Shown: positions 27,325 to 36,143 of the stretch, one piece after another | Layout: the number at the start of each line of letters is the position of its first letter | How positions within the stretch are numbered: the stretch's first letter is position 1 | Source: Amycolatopsis mediterranei | GTDB taxonomy: Bacteria > Actinomycetota > Actinomycetes > Mycobacteriales > Pseudonocardiaceae | Direction of reading: 5' to 3' | Assembly (NCBI RefSeq): GCF_026017845.1 | Contig: NZ_CP100416.1 | Location: 510,972 to 574,971 of the forward strand | DNA: 64,000 nucleotides | Made by a program: the position numbers and the translations under genes | Notes under the pieces: generated by a model | What the model saw: only the letters and a program-made list of their open reading frames with translations | The model's database searches: none | What the model was told of the DNA's origin: nothing

Positions 27325-28495
27325 AGCGCTCATCCTCGTCGAAAACCTCTCCGTTCCCTTCGACCGGCGGGTCTGGCAGGAGTCCACGACCCTGCGTGAC
27401 GCCGGGTGGGAAGTCCACGTGATCTGCCCGCAGGGCACGAAACGCGACACCGAAGCGGAAGCCGTCGTCGACGGCGTCCACATCTACCGCTACCCGCTCA
27501 AGGCGGCGACCGGCGGGCCCGCCGGCTACCTGCAGGAGTACGGCAGCGCCCTGTGGCACACGCTGCGGCTCGCCCGCAAGGTCGGGCCGGTCGACGTGGT
27601 GCACGCCTGCAACCCGCCGGACCTGCTCTACCTGGTCGCGAAGTACCTGAAGCGCCAGGGCGCCAAGTTCATCTTCGACCAGCACGACCTGTGCCCGGAG
27701 CTGTACCTTTCGCGGTTCGACCGCGGGCAGGACCTCCTCTACCGCGGGGTCTGCGCGCTCGAACGCGCCACCTACCGCGCCGCCGACGTCGTGATCTCGA
27801 CGAACGAGAGCTACCAGCAGGTCGCCCGGATCCGCGGCGGCAAGAAGCCCGAAGACGTCTTCGTGGTGCGCAGCGCGCCGGTCGTCGAGCGGTTCCACGA
27901 GGTGCCGGCCGAGCCCGAGCTGAAGAAGGGCAAGCCGTACCTGCTCGCCTACCTCGGCGTGATGGGCCCGCAGGACGGCGTCGACTACGCCCTGCGCGCG
28001 CTGGCGAAGCTGCGTGACGAGGTCGGCCGCACCGACTGGCACGCGGTGTTCGTCGGCTCGGGCGACGCGTTCGACGACATGGTCGCGCTGTCGGCGAAGC
28101 TCGGCCTGGCCAACCAGGTCGAGTTCACCGGGCGGATCTCCGATGAGGACCTGGTCCGCTACCTGTCCACCGCCGACGTCTGCCTGTCGCCGGACCCGCT
28201 GAACCCGCTCAACGACGTCTCCACGATGAACAAGGTCATGGAGTACATGGCGATGAGCAAGCCGATCGTCTCGTTCGAGCTGCGGGAGGCGCGGGTGTCC
28301 GCGGGCGACGCCGCCGTCTACGCCCCGGCGAACGACGAGACGGAGTTCGCGGCGCTGGTGTCCCGGCTGCTCGACGACCCCGAGGAGCGGATCCGGATGG
28401 GCAAGCTCGGCCAGGCCCGGGTGGCCGGTCCGCTCTCGTGGGCGAATTCGGCGAGGAACTTGCTCGCCGCGTATGAGCACGCTGTGAAGTCCTGA
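27314..28495 (+). CDS. GT4-type glycosyltransferase
   Basis: 393 aa, two Rossmann-like domains (GT-B). The N-terminal half has PFDRRVWQESTTLRDAGWEV and HACNPPDLLYLVAK; the C-terminal half has LAYLGVMGPQDGVDYALRA and an acceptor/nucleotide-binding section DVSTMNKVMEYMAMSKPIVS, the retaining GT4 region. No membrane helix. A TTG at 27314 behind AGAGGGA is the best start: it overlaps the dehydrogenase by 11 bases, and the family start (KALILVENLSVPFDRR) immediately follows. It probably adds one sugar of the lipid-linked repeat unit; donor unknown. Confidence 0.88.
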   Translation: MPGKALILVENLSVPFDRRVWQESTTLRDAGWEVHVICPQGTKRDTEAEAVVDGVHIYRYPLKAATGGPAGYLQEYGSALWHTLRLARKVGPVDVVHACNPPDLLYLVAKYLKRQGAKFIFDQHDLCPELYLSRFDRGQDLLYRGVCALERATYRAADVVISTNESYQQVARIRGGKKPEDVFVVRSAPVVERFHEVPAEPELKKGKPYLLAYLGVMGPQDGVDYALRALAKLRDEVGRTDWHAVFVGSGDAFDDMVALSAKLGLANQVEFTGRISDEDLVRYLSTADVCLSPDPLNPLNDVSTMNKVMEYMAMSKPIVSFELREARVSAGDAAVYAPANDETEFAALVSRLLDDPEERIRMGKLGQARVAGPLSWANSARNLLAAYEHAVKS

Positions 28496-28604
28496 TCGCC
28501 GTTAGGTCAAGAACTCACCGGACGTGTAACCAATGCTCCCGGTCCGACGACGGTTGGGGTAACCGGCCGATCAACTGAACCCGTTCGGCGTACCCGGCTC
28601 AGGA

Positions 28605-29963
28605 ATGGAGATCCCGCCGTTGACTGACGACACGGTGCGCCTGGCCCTCGTCGGGCAGGTCCTGAGACGCCGGTGGCGGCTGCTGGCCGTCCTCGCCGTC
28701 CTGGGCGCGCTGGTCGGCGCCGGAGCGTCGATCCTGTTCTCGCCCGGCTACAAGACGACCTCGGGCGTGCTGCTCCAGGGCCCGCGCCAGGCCGACGAGC
28801 TGCTGACCCAGGCCGAGATCGCGACCGCATCGGTCGTCCTCGACCGCGCGGCCGCCGTGCTGCCGTGGCACCCCAGCGGCATCGACCTGAAGAAGCAGGT
28901 CAGCGCGTCGGTGGCGCAGAGCAACGTCGTGACGATCACCGTCTCCGCCGACACCGCCGAGCACGCCCAGCAGCTCGCCGACCAGGTCGCGCAGCAGTAC
29001 GTCAAGTACTCCACGCAGCTGGCCAGCAACTCCGCCGACGCCTCGGTGCAGCTCGCCCAGGAGCAGCGCGAGTCGCTGCGCCAGCAGGTCAAGCTGACCA
29101 CGGACAAGATCAGCGACCTGGCCAAGAACGTCGGTGGCGGCCTGACCGTGGAGAGCGTGCAGGTCCGCACCCAGCTCGAGGGCCTGAAGACGTCGCTGGA
29201 GCAGGCGATCAACGACCTGAACCAGGCCGATCTGGCGACCGGCGTCGGCAACACCGTGGTGCTCGGGCCGTCCCAGCGCCCGACGTCGCCGGCGGCTCCG
29301 ACGATGACGCAGTTCGTCGCCGGGGGCGCGGTGCTGTTCTTCCTCGTGGGCGTGTTCGGCCACCTGTTCACCGCCCGCACCGACCGGCGCCTGCGTGGCG
29401 AGCCGGAGATCGCCTCCGCGCTCGGCGCGCCGATCCTCGCCGGCGTCGACGTCACCACCCCGCCGGGTGAGCGCAGCCCGGCCACCGGCTTCGTCGGCAA
29501 GGTGCGCCACCTCCTCGGCGGGGACCGGCCGTGGGTACTGCCGCCGGTCGCCACCTCGGCCGACGAGGTCAACCGCGACATCCGCTACCGCCGGGTGCTG
29601 GCCCGGCTGGCCACCGGCCCCGCCGACGTCCTGCTGCTGGTGGCCGACGACGACGAGACCGGCCGCCTGGCCGCCGCGCAGCTCGCCGAGCTGGCCGACC
29701 GGCTGTCCGTGCCGCTGCGCATCTTCGAGTTCTCGCCCGACCGGCCGACGGTGCCGGACGCCACGGCGAGCTCCGGGGTCCTGGTCGTGCTCGGCGCCGG
29801 CACGCGCACCGCGTGGCAGCTGGTCCAGCTCGCCGAGGCCTGCACCGACGGCGGCCAGGAGATCGTCGGCGCCGTCCTCACCCACGCCGTCCGGCCGGGC
29901 GAGCCGGAGAAACCCGGACCCGCGGCGGAAGCCCCCGAGAAAGCCCTGGCAGGTTCGGCGTGA
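28605..29963 (+). CDS. Wzz-like polysaccharide chain-length / co-polymerase protein (first of two)
   Basis: 452 aa. Wzz topology: a membrane helix near residues 24-44, an outer-face section with coiled-coil character (~55-225, Gln/Ala/Asp-rich), and a second helix near 228-250. A cytoplasmic domain (~255-452) ends in a Rossmann-like fold (DVLLLVADDDETGRLAAAQL). The position where bacterial tyrosine kinases have a Walker A loop is DDDETGR, and there is no Tyr cluster, so kinase activity is not expected. ATG 28605 is used; TTG 28620, better spaced from GGAG, is a realistic alternative start. A 109-base gap separates it from the GT4 gene. Confidence 0.78.
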   Translation: MEIPPLTDDTVRLALVGQVLRRRWRLLAVLAVLGALVGAGASILFSPGYKTTSGVLLQGPRQADELLTQAEIATASVVLDRAAAVLPWHPSGIDLKKQVSASVAQSNVVTITVSADTAEHAQQLADQVAQQYVKYSTQLASNSADASVQLAQEQRESLRQQVKLTTDKISDLAKNVGGGLTVESVQVRTQLEGLKTSLEQAINDLNQADLATGVGNTVVLGPSQRPTSPAAPTMTQFVAGGAVLFFLVGVFGHLFTARTDRRLRGEPEIASALGAPILAGVDVTTPPGERSPATGFVGKVRHLLGGDRPWVLPPVATSADEVNRDIRYRRVLARLATGPADVLLLVADDDETGRLAAAQLAELADRLSVPLRIFEFSPDRPTVPDATASSGVLVVLGAGTRTAWQLVQLAEACTDGGQEIVGAVLTHAVRPGEPEKPGPAAEAPEKALAGSA

Positions 29964-31915
29964 CGACTCCTCCTTCGCAGGCCCCGGCCGCCCCGCTCGT
30001 CGACCTGCAGCGGCTGTTCGTCGCGATCCGCCGTCGCAAGCGGGTCTGGCTGGCCACCGCGCTCCTCGGGCTCATCGCCGGCGCGGCGCTGGCCTTCCTG
30101 CTGCCCGCGCCGCCGACCGCGGTCGCCAAGGTGATCGTCGTCCACCAGGACGACTCGCCGACCGACAGCGGCACCCTGATGCGCACCGACGTCGCCGTGC
30201 TGCAGACGGCTCAGATCGCCGGGGCCGCGCTGAAGAAGCTGGGCAGCACCGATTCGCCCGAAGACTTCATGAAGAACTACGCGGGCCTCGGCGTGACCAA
30301 CAACGTCCTGCAGATCACCGTCAAGGCCAAGAGCAACGAAGAGGCCGTGGCGCGGGCCCAGGCGCTGGCCGAAACGTTCATCGCCGACCACGTCAAGCGC
30401 AGCCAGGCGGCCGCGGCCGCCCAGTCGCAGGCCATCCTCGACCAGCGCAAGAACGCCCAGGACGAGCTGAGCAAGGTCGAGCAGCAGATCGTCGCCGAGG
30501 AGGGCAAGGGCCGCCAGGCCAGCCAGCCCGCGCTCGAAAACCTCTACAGCCGCCGGGCCGCGCTCACCGCGCAGATCACGGACTTCACCTCGCGCGCCCA
30601 GCAGGCCGGCATCGGCAGCCCGCAGGTCGCCGCGGGCACCCAGGTCGTCGACGCGGCCCGCGCGCTGCCCAAGGCGTTCCTCAAGACCACCGCGACCAAC
30701 GCCGGCATCGGGTTCGCCCTCGGCCTGGCTCTCGGGCTCGCGCTCGTCGCCGTCGGCGCGGTTTCGCGCGACCGGCCGGTGCTGCGCCGCGAAATCTCGA
30801 CGCACCTCGGCGCGTCCGTGATCGCGCAGCTGCCGTCGAAGCTGCGCGGGCCGGCCCGGCTGTGGCGGCGCTCGCGCGCGGTCTCCGAACGCAAGCGCGT
30901 CGCCACGACGCTGGTCCGCCTGATCAAGCAGGAGCCGCGCGGGGTGTCGCTGCTGGAGCTCGGCGCCCCGAAGGTCGCCGCCGCGCTCGGCCTGGACATC
31001 GCCGAGGAGCTGGCCGCCGACGGCGCCGCGAGCGTCGTCGACGACCTGCCGGGCGAGGACGTCCGCAAGCTCGCGCAGGAGACCAAGAGCGACGTCTCCG
31101 TGGTCGGCGCCGGCGACCCGCCGGGGACGCCGGAGGAGCGCCGCGTCGGCATCGGCACGGTGTCGCCGGGCACGGCGTGGACCGACCTGGAGCACCTCGG
31201 CAAGGAGACCGTGCTGGTCGTGAAGTCCGGGCACGCGAACACGCTGTGGCTGCACACGGTCGCCCGGCAGCTCGCCGACCAGGAGATCCCGATCATCGGC
31301 GTCGTGCTGGTCGATCCGGACCCGCGCGACAAGTCCGACGGCACGTTGTGGGACGGCCTGCACACGGCCCTGCGTGGCCGCGGCCGCCCGGCCGCCGCGG
31401 CGCAGCCGGCCCCGGCCGAGCGCGAAGACCACCTGGACGAGCTGGTCGCCCGCGTCGTCGAGCGCGTCACCACGACCGAGCACCCGACGCGCCGGTTCAC
31501 CCCGATCCGGCCGGTGCTCCCGCCGGCGCTGGCCACCCCGAGGCCACCGGCCTCGCCCCTGCCACCGCCCGGCAGCGTGAGCGTGCCGGACCACCTGAAC
31601 GCGCCGACGAAGAAATTCGCCCCCGTCAAGCCCCCGAAGCGGCCGTCGCCGTTCAAGCGCGATCACGCCGAACCGAACCACAAGGGCGAACTGAACGCCG
31701 ACCTCGAACCCGAAAAGAGCACTGTGACAACCGGGGCGTCGCCCCGGGCCGGGGGCTCCGCCACCCGGACCCCCGAAAAGAGCACTGTGACAACCGGGGC
31801 TTTGCCCCGGGCCGGGGGCTCCGCCACCCAGACCCCCGAAAAGAGTGCTGTGACAACCGGGGCTTCGCCCCGGGCCGGGGGCTCCGCCACCCAGACCCCC
31901 GAAAAGAGTGCGTGA
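29960..31915 (+). CDS. Wzz-like polysaccharide co-polymerase protein (second of two) with repeat-derived tail
   Basis: 651 aa from the GTG overlapping the previous stop. The first helix is near residues 30-50, followed by a long outer coiled-coil section, a second helix near 245-270, and a cytoplasmic domain (~275-500) with a degenerate nucleotide-binding fold (ETVLVVKSGHANTLWLHTVA in place of a P-loop). A Pro-rich linker follows, and the last ~68 residues are encoded by a 63-bp tandem repeat (three full copies). With its neighbour it probably sets polymer length together with the Wzy-like protein at 39810. Two adjacent non-kinase Wzz proteins is unusual. Confidence 0.78.
   Translation: MTTPPSQAPAAPLVDLQRLFVAIRRRKRVWLATALLGLIAGAALAFLLPAPPTAVAKVIVVHQDDSPTDSGTLMRTDVAVLQTAQIAGAALKKLGSTDSPEDFMKNYAGLGVTNNVLQITVKAKSNEEAVARAQALAETFIADHVKRSQAAAAAQSQAILDQRKNAQDELSKVEQQIVAEEGKGRQASQPALENLYSRRAALTAQITDFTSRAQQAGIGSPQVAAGTQVVDAARALPKAFLKTTATNAGIGFALGLALGLALVAVGAVSRDRPVLRREISTHLGASVIAQLPSKLRGPARLWRRSRAVSERKRVATTLVRLIKQEPRGVSLLELGAPKVAAALGLDIAEELAADGAASVVDDLPGEDVRKLAQETKSDVSVVGAGDPPGTPEERRVGIGTVSPGTAWTDLEHLGKETVLVVKSGHANTLWLHTVARQLADQEIPIIGVVLVDPDPRDKSDGTLWDGLHTALRGRGRPAAAAQPAPAEREDHLDELVARVVERVTTTEHPTRRFTPIRPVLPPALATPRPPASPLPPPGSVSVPDHLNAPTKKFAPVKPPKRPSPFKRDHAEPNHKGELNADLEPEKSTVTTGASPRAGGSATRTPEKSTVTTGALPRAGGSATQTPEKSAVTTGASPRAGGSATQTPEKSA
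31712..31910. repeat. 63-bp tandem palindromic repeat (three copies plus a 10-base partial) inside the second wzz-like gene
   Basis: Units start GAAAAGAG at 31712, 31775, 31838 and 31901 (partial). Each unit contains ACTGTGACAACCGGGGC, a perfect hairpin CCGGGGC-N3-GCCCCGG, then a second weaker hairpin GGGGG...CCCCC. Plus-strand translation repeats EKSTVTTGASPRAGGSATRTP (21 aa). Five of six reading frames through the unit are open. A single near-identical copy occurs at 55164-55225. Just before asnB, these hairpins could also affect transcription or mRNA stability. Confidence 0.95.
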
Positions 31916-31957
31916 GTCTCCTGACCCGCGCCGCGACCGAAGGGGAACGCACCCGAG

Positions 31958-33868
31958 ATGTGCGGCATCGCAGGCACCTACCTCTGGCCGGACGGCGGGC
32001 CGCTCACCGACCGGCTGACCAAGACCCTGGCCCACCGCGGCCCGGACGGCTCCGGCCGCTACGAGCACGGCGCCGGTCCCGGTGAAGTCCACTTGGGACA
32101 CCGTCGGCTCTCGATCATCGACCTGTCCGAGACCGGCGCCCAGCCGATGGTCCTGGACGGGCTCGCGCTGAGCTACAACGGCGAGCTGTACAACGCGCCC
32201 GAGCTGCGGGCCGAGCTGGCGGGCGCCGGCGTGCGCTTCCGCGGCACGTCCGACACCGAGGTGCTGCTGCAGGCGTGGCGGCGCTGGGGCACGGACTGCC
32301 TGCCCAAGCTGCGCGGGATGTTCGCCTTCGCCATGTTCGAGGAGGGCACCGGCGAGCTGTTCCTGGTCCGCGACCAGCTGGGCATCAAGCCGCTGTTCTT
32401 CGTCCAGCGGAACGGCGGGGTCGCCTTCGCGTCCGAGCTGAAGGCGCTGGCCGGCGAACTCGGTGGTTCGCTGCAGATCGACAGCGGTGCGCTGATCGCG
32501 TCGCTGCTCTACTACTGGGTGCCGGACAGCCGGTGCGCCTACCAGGGCGCGGAGAAGCTGCAGCCGGGCACGTGGCTGCGCTGCCGCCCGGACGGCCAGG
32601 TCGACCGCGGCCGGTTCTGGTCGCTGCGTGAGGTCGCCGAGGAGGGCGCGGCCTTCGACGGCGAGGTCGACCTGCACGCCGTGATCGCCGAGTCGACGGC
32701 CAAGCACCTGCTCTCGGACGTCCCGGTGGCGACGTTCCTCTCGGGCGGGCTGGACTCCAGCTACCTGACGGCGCTGGCCGCGCGGTCGCAGCCCGGGATC
32801 TCCGCCTACACCATCGGGTTCCGGCCCGAGGACGCAAAGTTCGAAGCCATGCCGGACGACCTGAAGTACGCCCGGATCGTGGCGCAGCAGTTCGGCGTCG
32901 ACCTGCACGAGATCGAGATCGCGCCGCAGGTGCTCGACCTGCTGCCGAAGATGACCTACCACCTGGACGAACCGATCGGCGACCCGGCGGCGATCAACTC
33001 GTTCCTGATCTGCTCGGCCGCGCGCGAGGCCGGCGTCAAGGTGATGCTGTCCGGGATGGGTGCCGACGAGCTGTTCGCCGGGTACCGCAAGCACCTCGCG
33101 AACCTGATCGCGCTGCGCTACCACAAGGTGCCGGGCGCGGTCCGCAAACCGGTCGAGTCCCTTGTGGACCGGCTGCCGGTGGCGTCGGCCAAGCGCGGGT
33201 ACCGGTCGGTGCGGTTCGCCAAGCGGTTCCTGTCCTTCGCGGGCCTGCCCGAGGAGACGGCGTTCCGGCGCAGCTACACGATGTACGACCGGACCGAGCT
33301 GCTCGGCCTGGTGAACCCCGACCTCGCGTCGGTCGTCGACGACGTCCTGACCGAGCACGCCGACACGTACAACGACCAGGCGCTCGACGACTTCGTCAAC
33401 CGGATGTGCCTGGCCGACTCGCGGCTGTTCCTGCCGGGCCTGAACCTGACCTACACCGACCGCTCGACGATGGCGGCGTCCACCGAGGTGCGGACGCCGT
33501 TCGTCGACGTCGAGGTCGTGCGCGCGGCCTTCAAGATCCCCGGGGACAAGAAGATCGTCGGCCGCGCCGGCAAGGTCGCGCTGAAGAACGCGGCGCTGAA
33601 CATCCTGCCGAGCGAGATCGTGCACCGGCCGAAGGGCCTGTTCAGCGCGCCGCTGCGGGCGTGGATGAGCCGCGACCTGGCGCCGCTGGTGCGCGAAGTC
33701 GTCAACGAAGGGGTGCTCGTTTCCTCGGGATTCCTGCAGCGGGAGGCGCTGCAGCGCATGGTCGCCGAGGACGCCGCCGGCCAGGAGGACCGCGGCAAGC
33801 ACCTCTGGCACGTCTTGACTCTTGAGTATTGGTACCGGAACGCGATGTCTGGAGCGGGAGCGAAGTGA
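31958..33868 (+). CDS. asnB: Glutamine amidotransferase of the asparagine synthase family
   Basis: 636 aa. The N-terminal class II glutaminase domain starts with Cys2 (MCGIAGTY) and has HRGPDGSG and YNGELYN. The C-terminal synthetase domain has the pyrophosphate loop SGGLDSS (residues 262-268) and GMGADELFAGY. In stand-alone metabolism this family makes asparagine. Inside polysaccharide operons, homologues (such as WbpS-type proteins) are thought to amidate uronic acids to uronamides. A uronate-forming dehydrogenase heads this operon, so amidation of that sugar is a good hypothesis. The downstream gene overlaps by GTGA. Confidence 0.9.
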   Translation: MCGIAGTYLWPDGGPLTDRLTKTLAHRGPDGSGRYEHGAGPGEVHLGHRRLSIIDLSETGAQPMVLDGLALSYNGELYNAPELRAELAGAGVRFRGTSDTEVLLQAWRRWGTDCLPKLRGMFAFAMFEEGTGELFLVRDQLGIKPLFFVQRNGGVAFASELKALAGELGGSLQIDSGALIASLLYYWVPDSRCAYQGAEKLQPGTWLRCRPDGQVDRGRFWSLREVAEEGAAFDGEVDLHAVIAESTAKHLLSDVPVATFLSGGLDSSYLTALAARSQPGISAYTIGFRPEDAKFEAMPDDLKYARIVAQQFGVDLHEIEIAPQVLDLLPKMTYHLDEPIGDPAAINSFLICSAAREAGVKVMLSGMGADELFAGYRKHLANLIALRYHKVPGAVRKPVESLVDRLPVASAKRGYRSVRFAKRFLSFAGLPEETAFRRSYTMYDRTELLGLVNPDLASVVDDVLTEHADTYNDQALDDFVNRMCLADSRLFLPGLNLTYTDRSTMAASTEVRTPFVDVEVVRAAFKIPGDKKIVGRAGKVALKNAALNILPSEIVHRPKGLFSAPLRAWMSRDLAPLVREVVNEGVLVSSGFLQREALQRMVAEDAAGQEDRGKHLWHVLTLEYWYRNAMSGAGAK

Positions 33869-36042
33869 AGCAGGTAGTCCAGAACTACAAGAGCGGGGAA
33901 CTGGCGCTCCTCGAGGTCCCCGAGCCCGCCTGCAAGCCCGGCGGCGTGCTGGTGCGGACGGTGTACTCGCTGATCTCGACCGGCACCGAGATGATGAAGG
34001 TGTCCGAGGCCAGCCTGTCCTTGGTGGGCAAGGCGAAAGCCCGGCCGGACCAGGTCGCGAAGGTCATGCAGAGCGTGGCCACGAACGGCCTTTCGGCGAC
34101 CTACCGCAAGGTGACGTCCAAATTGGACTCCTACACCCCGCTCGGCTACTCGCTGTGCGGCATCGTCGAGCAGGTCGGCGACGGCATCACCGACGTCTCG
34201 GTCGGCGACCTGGTGGCCTGCGCGGGCAACGAGCACGCGCTGCACTCCGAGCTCAACTGGGTGCCCAAGAACCTCTACTCGCGCGTGCCCAACGGTGTCG
34301 ACCCGCGGCACGCCGCGTTCGGCACCGTCGGGTCGATCGCCATGCAGGGCGTCCGCCGCGGCGAGCCGCAGATCGGCGACGTCGCCCTGGTCATCGGCCT
34401 CGGACTGATCGGCCAGCTGGTCGTCCAGCTGCTGACGTCGTCCGGCGTGCGCGTCGTCGGCGTCGACCCGGACCCCGAGCGCTGCAAGCTCGCCGAGAGC
34501 CTCGGCGCGCTGACCTGCGCGCACCCGGCGTCCGGCATCGTCGACACGGCCGTGGCCGAGCTGACCCACGGCGCGGGCGTCGACCAGACCTACCTCGCCG
34601 CCGGCGGCAACACGAACGACCCGGTGGAGCTGGCCGCGAAGTTGTCACGCGACCGCGGCCGCGTGATCGACATCGGCAAGTGCAAGCTCGACCTGCCGTG
34701 GAACGCCTACTACGAGAAGGAACTGGACGTCCGGTTCTCGCGGTCCTACGGACCCGGCCGCTACGACCCGTCGTACGAGCTGGAGGGGCGTGACTACCCG
34801 ATCGGCCAGGTCCGCTGGACCGAGCGCCGCAACCTCGAGTGCGTCCTCGACCTGATCGCACGCGACCGGCTGGATGTCGAGCCGCTGATCACGCACGTCT
34901 CGGACTTCTCGGACGCGGTCACGACGTACCAGTCGCTGAACGAGGGGTCGCTGAAGGCCGTCGCGGTGCTGTTCCGCTACCCGGACGCGGTCGCTCGGAC
35001 GGAGCCCGTGGTGACGTCCGCGCGGGTCGGGCTGGTCTCGTCTTCTGCCGCCGCTTTGCCGGCGGGTCAGCCCGTGCGCCTGGGCTTCATCGGCGCGGGG
35101 AACTACGCGTCCTCGATGCTGCTGCCGCACCTGGTCGAGCGCGAGGACGTGCAGCTCGAGCACGTCGCGACGACGTCGGCGCTGTCCGGCGCCAACGCGC
35201 GGCGCAAGTTCGGCTTCGCGGCGGCGTCGACCGACATCGACAACGTCCTCGGCAACTCCTCGATCGACGCGGTGTTCGTCGTGACGCGGCACAGCTCGCA
35301 CGCCGAGCTGACCCGCCAGGCGTTGCTGGCGGGCAAGGCGGTGTTCGTCGAGAAGCCGCTGGCGCTTTCTCCCGAAGAACTGCAGAAGGTCCTCGACGCG
35401 ATCGAGGAGTCCGGCAACGACCGGCTGCAGGTCGGCTTCAACCGCCGGTTCGCGCCGCTGCTGCACGAGGCCCGCGAGCAGTTCGGCCCGCGCGTCGGCC
35501 CGGCGAGCGTGCGGTACCTGGTCAACGCCGGCCGCCTCGACCACGGCAGCTGGTACAACCAGACCGCCTCCGAGGGCTCCCGCTTCGCCGGTGAGGGCGG
35601 GCACTTCATCGACACGGTGAGCTGGCTGCTCGACGCAGACCCGGTCTCGGTGTACGCCACCGGAGACCTCCAGGTGACCCTCGGCTACCCGGACGGTTCG
35701 ACGGCGGTGATCACCTACGCCGAGACCGGCTCTTCGGGCTTCCCCAAGGAGACCCTGGACGTCGTCGCCGACGGCAAGGTCCTCAAGTTCGACGACTTCG
35801 TCCGCGCGTCGGTGTACTCGCGGAAGAAGTGGGCCAGCTCGCGCCTCCCGAAGGGCCGCGACAAGGGCCAGGCCGCCGAGGTCGACGCGTTCCTGTCGGC
35901 GGTGCGGACGGGCTCGCCGATGCCGATCTCGATCGCTTCGCTGGCCGCGACGACGCTGGCGACCCTGGCCGCGCAGACGAGCGTCGCGAACGCGGCGCCG
36001 GTGCGGATCGAGCTGCCGCGGAAGGCGGGTGCCCCGGCATGA
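33865..36042 (+). CDS. Bi-domain oxidoreductase: zinc-type dehydrogenase fused to Gfo/Idh/MocA domain
   Basis: 725 aa. Residues ~1-375 are an MDR/zinc-alcohol-dehydrogenase domain with nucleotide-binding VIGLGLIGQLVVQLL; residues ~403-725 are a Gfo/Idh/MocA domain with GFIGAGNYASSML and VEKPLA. The fusion is a recognised family nearly always found in polysaccharide gene clusters beside a heparinase II/III gene, as here. Its substrate is not established; oxidation, reduction or epimerisation of a sugar or a lyase product is likely. GTG 33865 overlaps the asnB stop. The 3' end has been partly duplicated to form the next small frame. Confidence 0.85.
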   Translation: MKQVVQNYKSGELALLEVPEPACKPGGVLVRTVYSLISTGTEMMKVSEASLSLVGKAKARPDQVAKVMQSVATNGLSATYRKVTSKLDSYTPLGYSLCGIVEQVGDGITDVSVGDLVACAGNEHALHSELNWVPKNLYSRVPNGVDPRHAAFGTVGSIAMQGVRRGEPQIGDVALVIGLGLIGQLVVQLLTSSGVRVVGVDPDPERCKLAESLGALTCAHPASGIVDTAVAELTHGAGVDQTYLAAGGNTNDPVELAAKLSRDRGRVIDIGKCKLDLPWNAYYEKELDVRFSRSYGPGRYDPSYELEGRDYPIGQVRWTERRNLECVLDLIARDRLDVEPLITHVSDFSDAVTTYQSLNEGSLKAVAVLFRYPDAVARTEPVVTSARVGLVSSSAAALPAGQPVRLGFIGAGNYASSMLLPHLVEREDVQLEHVATTSALSGANARRKFGFAAASTDIDNVLGNSSIDAVFVVTRHSSHAELTRQALLAGKAVFVEKPLALSPEELQKVLDAIEESGNDRLQVGFNRRFAPLLHEAREQFGPRVGPASVRYLVNAGRLDHGSWYNQTASEGSRFAGEGGHFIDTVSWLLDADPVSVYATGDLQVTLGYPDGSTAVITYAETGSSGFPKETLDVVADGKVLKFDDFVRASVYSRKKWASSRLPKGRDKGQAAEVDAFLSAVRTGSPMPISIASLAATTLATLAAQTSVANAAPVRIELPRKAGAPA

Positions 36043-36143
36043 CGAGCGACGCACCGATCCGGTCGAGGCCGCCGCGTTCCGGCATGCAGAGCGTCGCGCC
36101 GAAACGGCCCGCGTTGCTGCCGAAGGCAGGTGCCCGTCCATGA
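36039..36143 (+). CDS. Possible 34-residue coupling peptide made by duplication of the junction
   Basis: ATG 36039 overlaps the oxidoreductase stop, and its TGA (36141-36143) overlaps the ATG of the heparinase-like gene, so it is stitched in by ATGA junctions at both ends. The peptide is basic (MTSDAPIRSRPPRSGMQ...) and ends LLPKAGARP, much like the oxidoreductase C-terminus LPRKAGAPA. The DNA around both stops is also similar (GCTGCCG..GAAGGC.GGTGCCC). It looks like a duplicated gene tail that now serves translational coupling; whether a stable peptide exists is unknown. Confidence 0.4.
   Translation: MTSDAPIRSRPPRSGMQSVAPKRPALLPKAGARP

Noticed and set aside
31712..31910. CRISPR-like direct repeats
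   Set aside because: The units are back to back with no spacers, lie inside a gene and there are no cas genes.
29585..33811. A 1,408-codon minus-strand frame opposite the Wzz-like genes and asnB
   Set aside because: Shadow of the sense genes; low-complexity composition and no plausible start or ribosome site.
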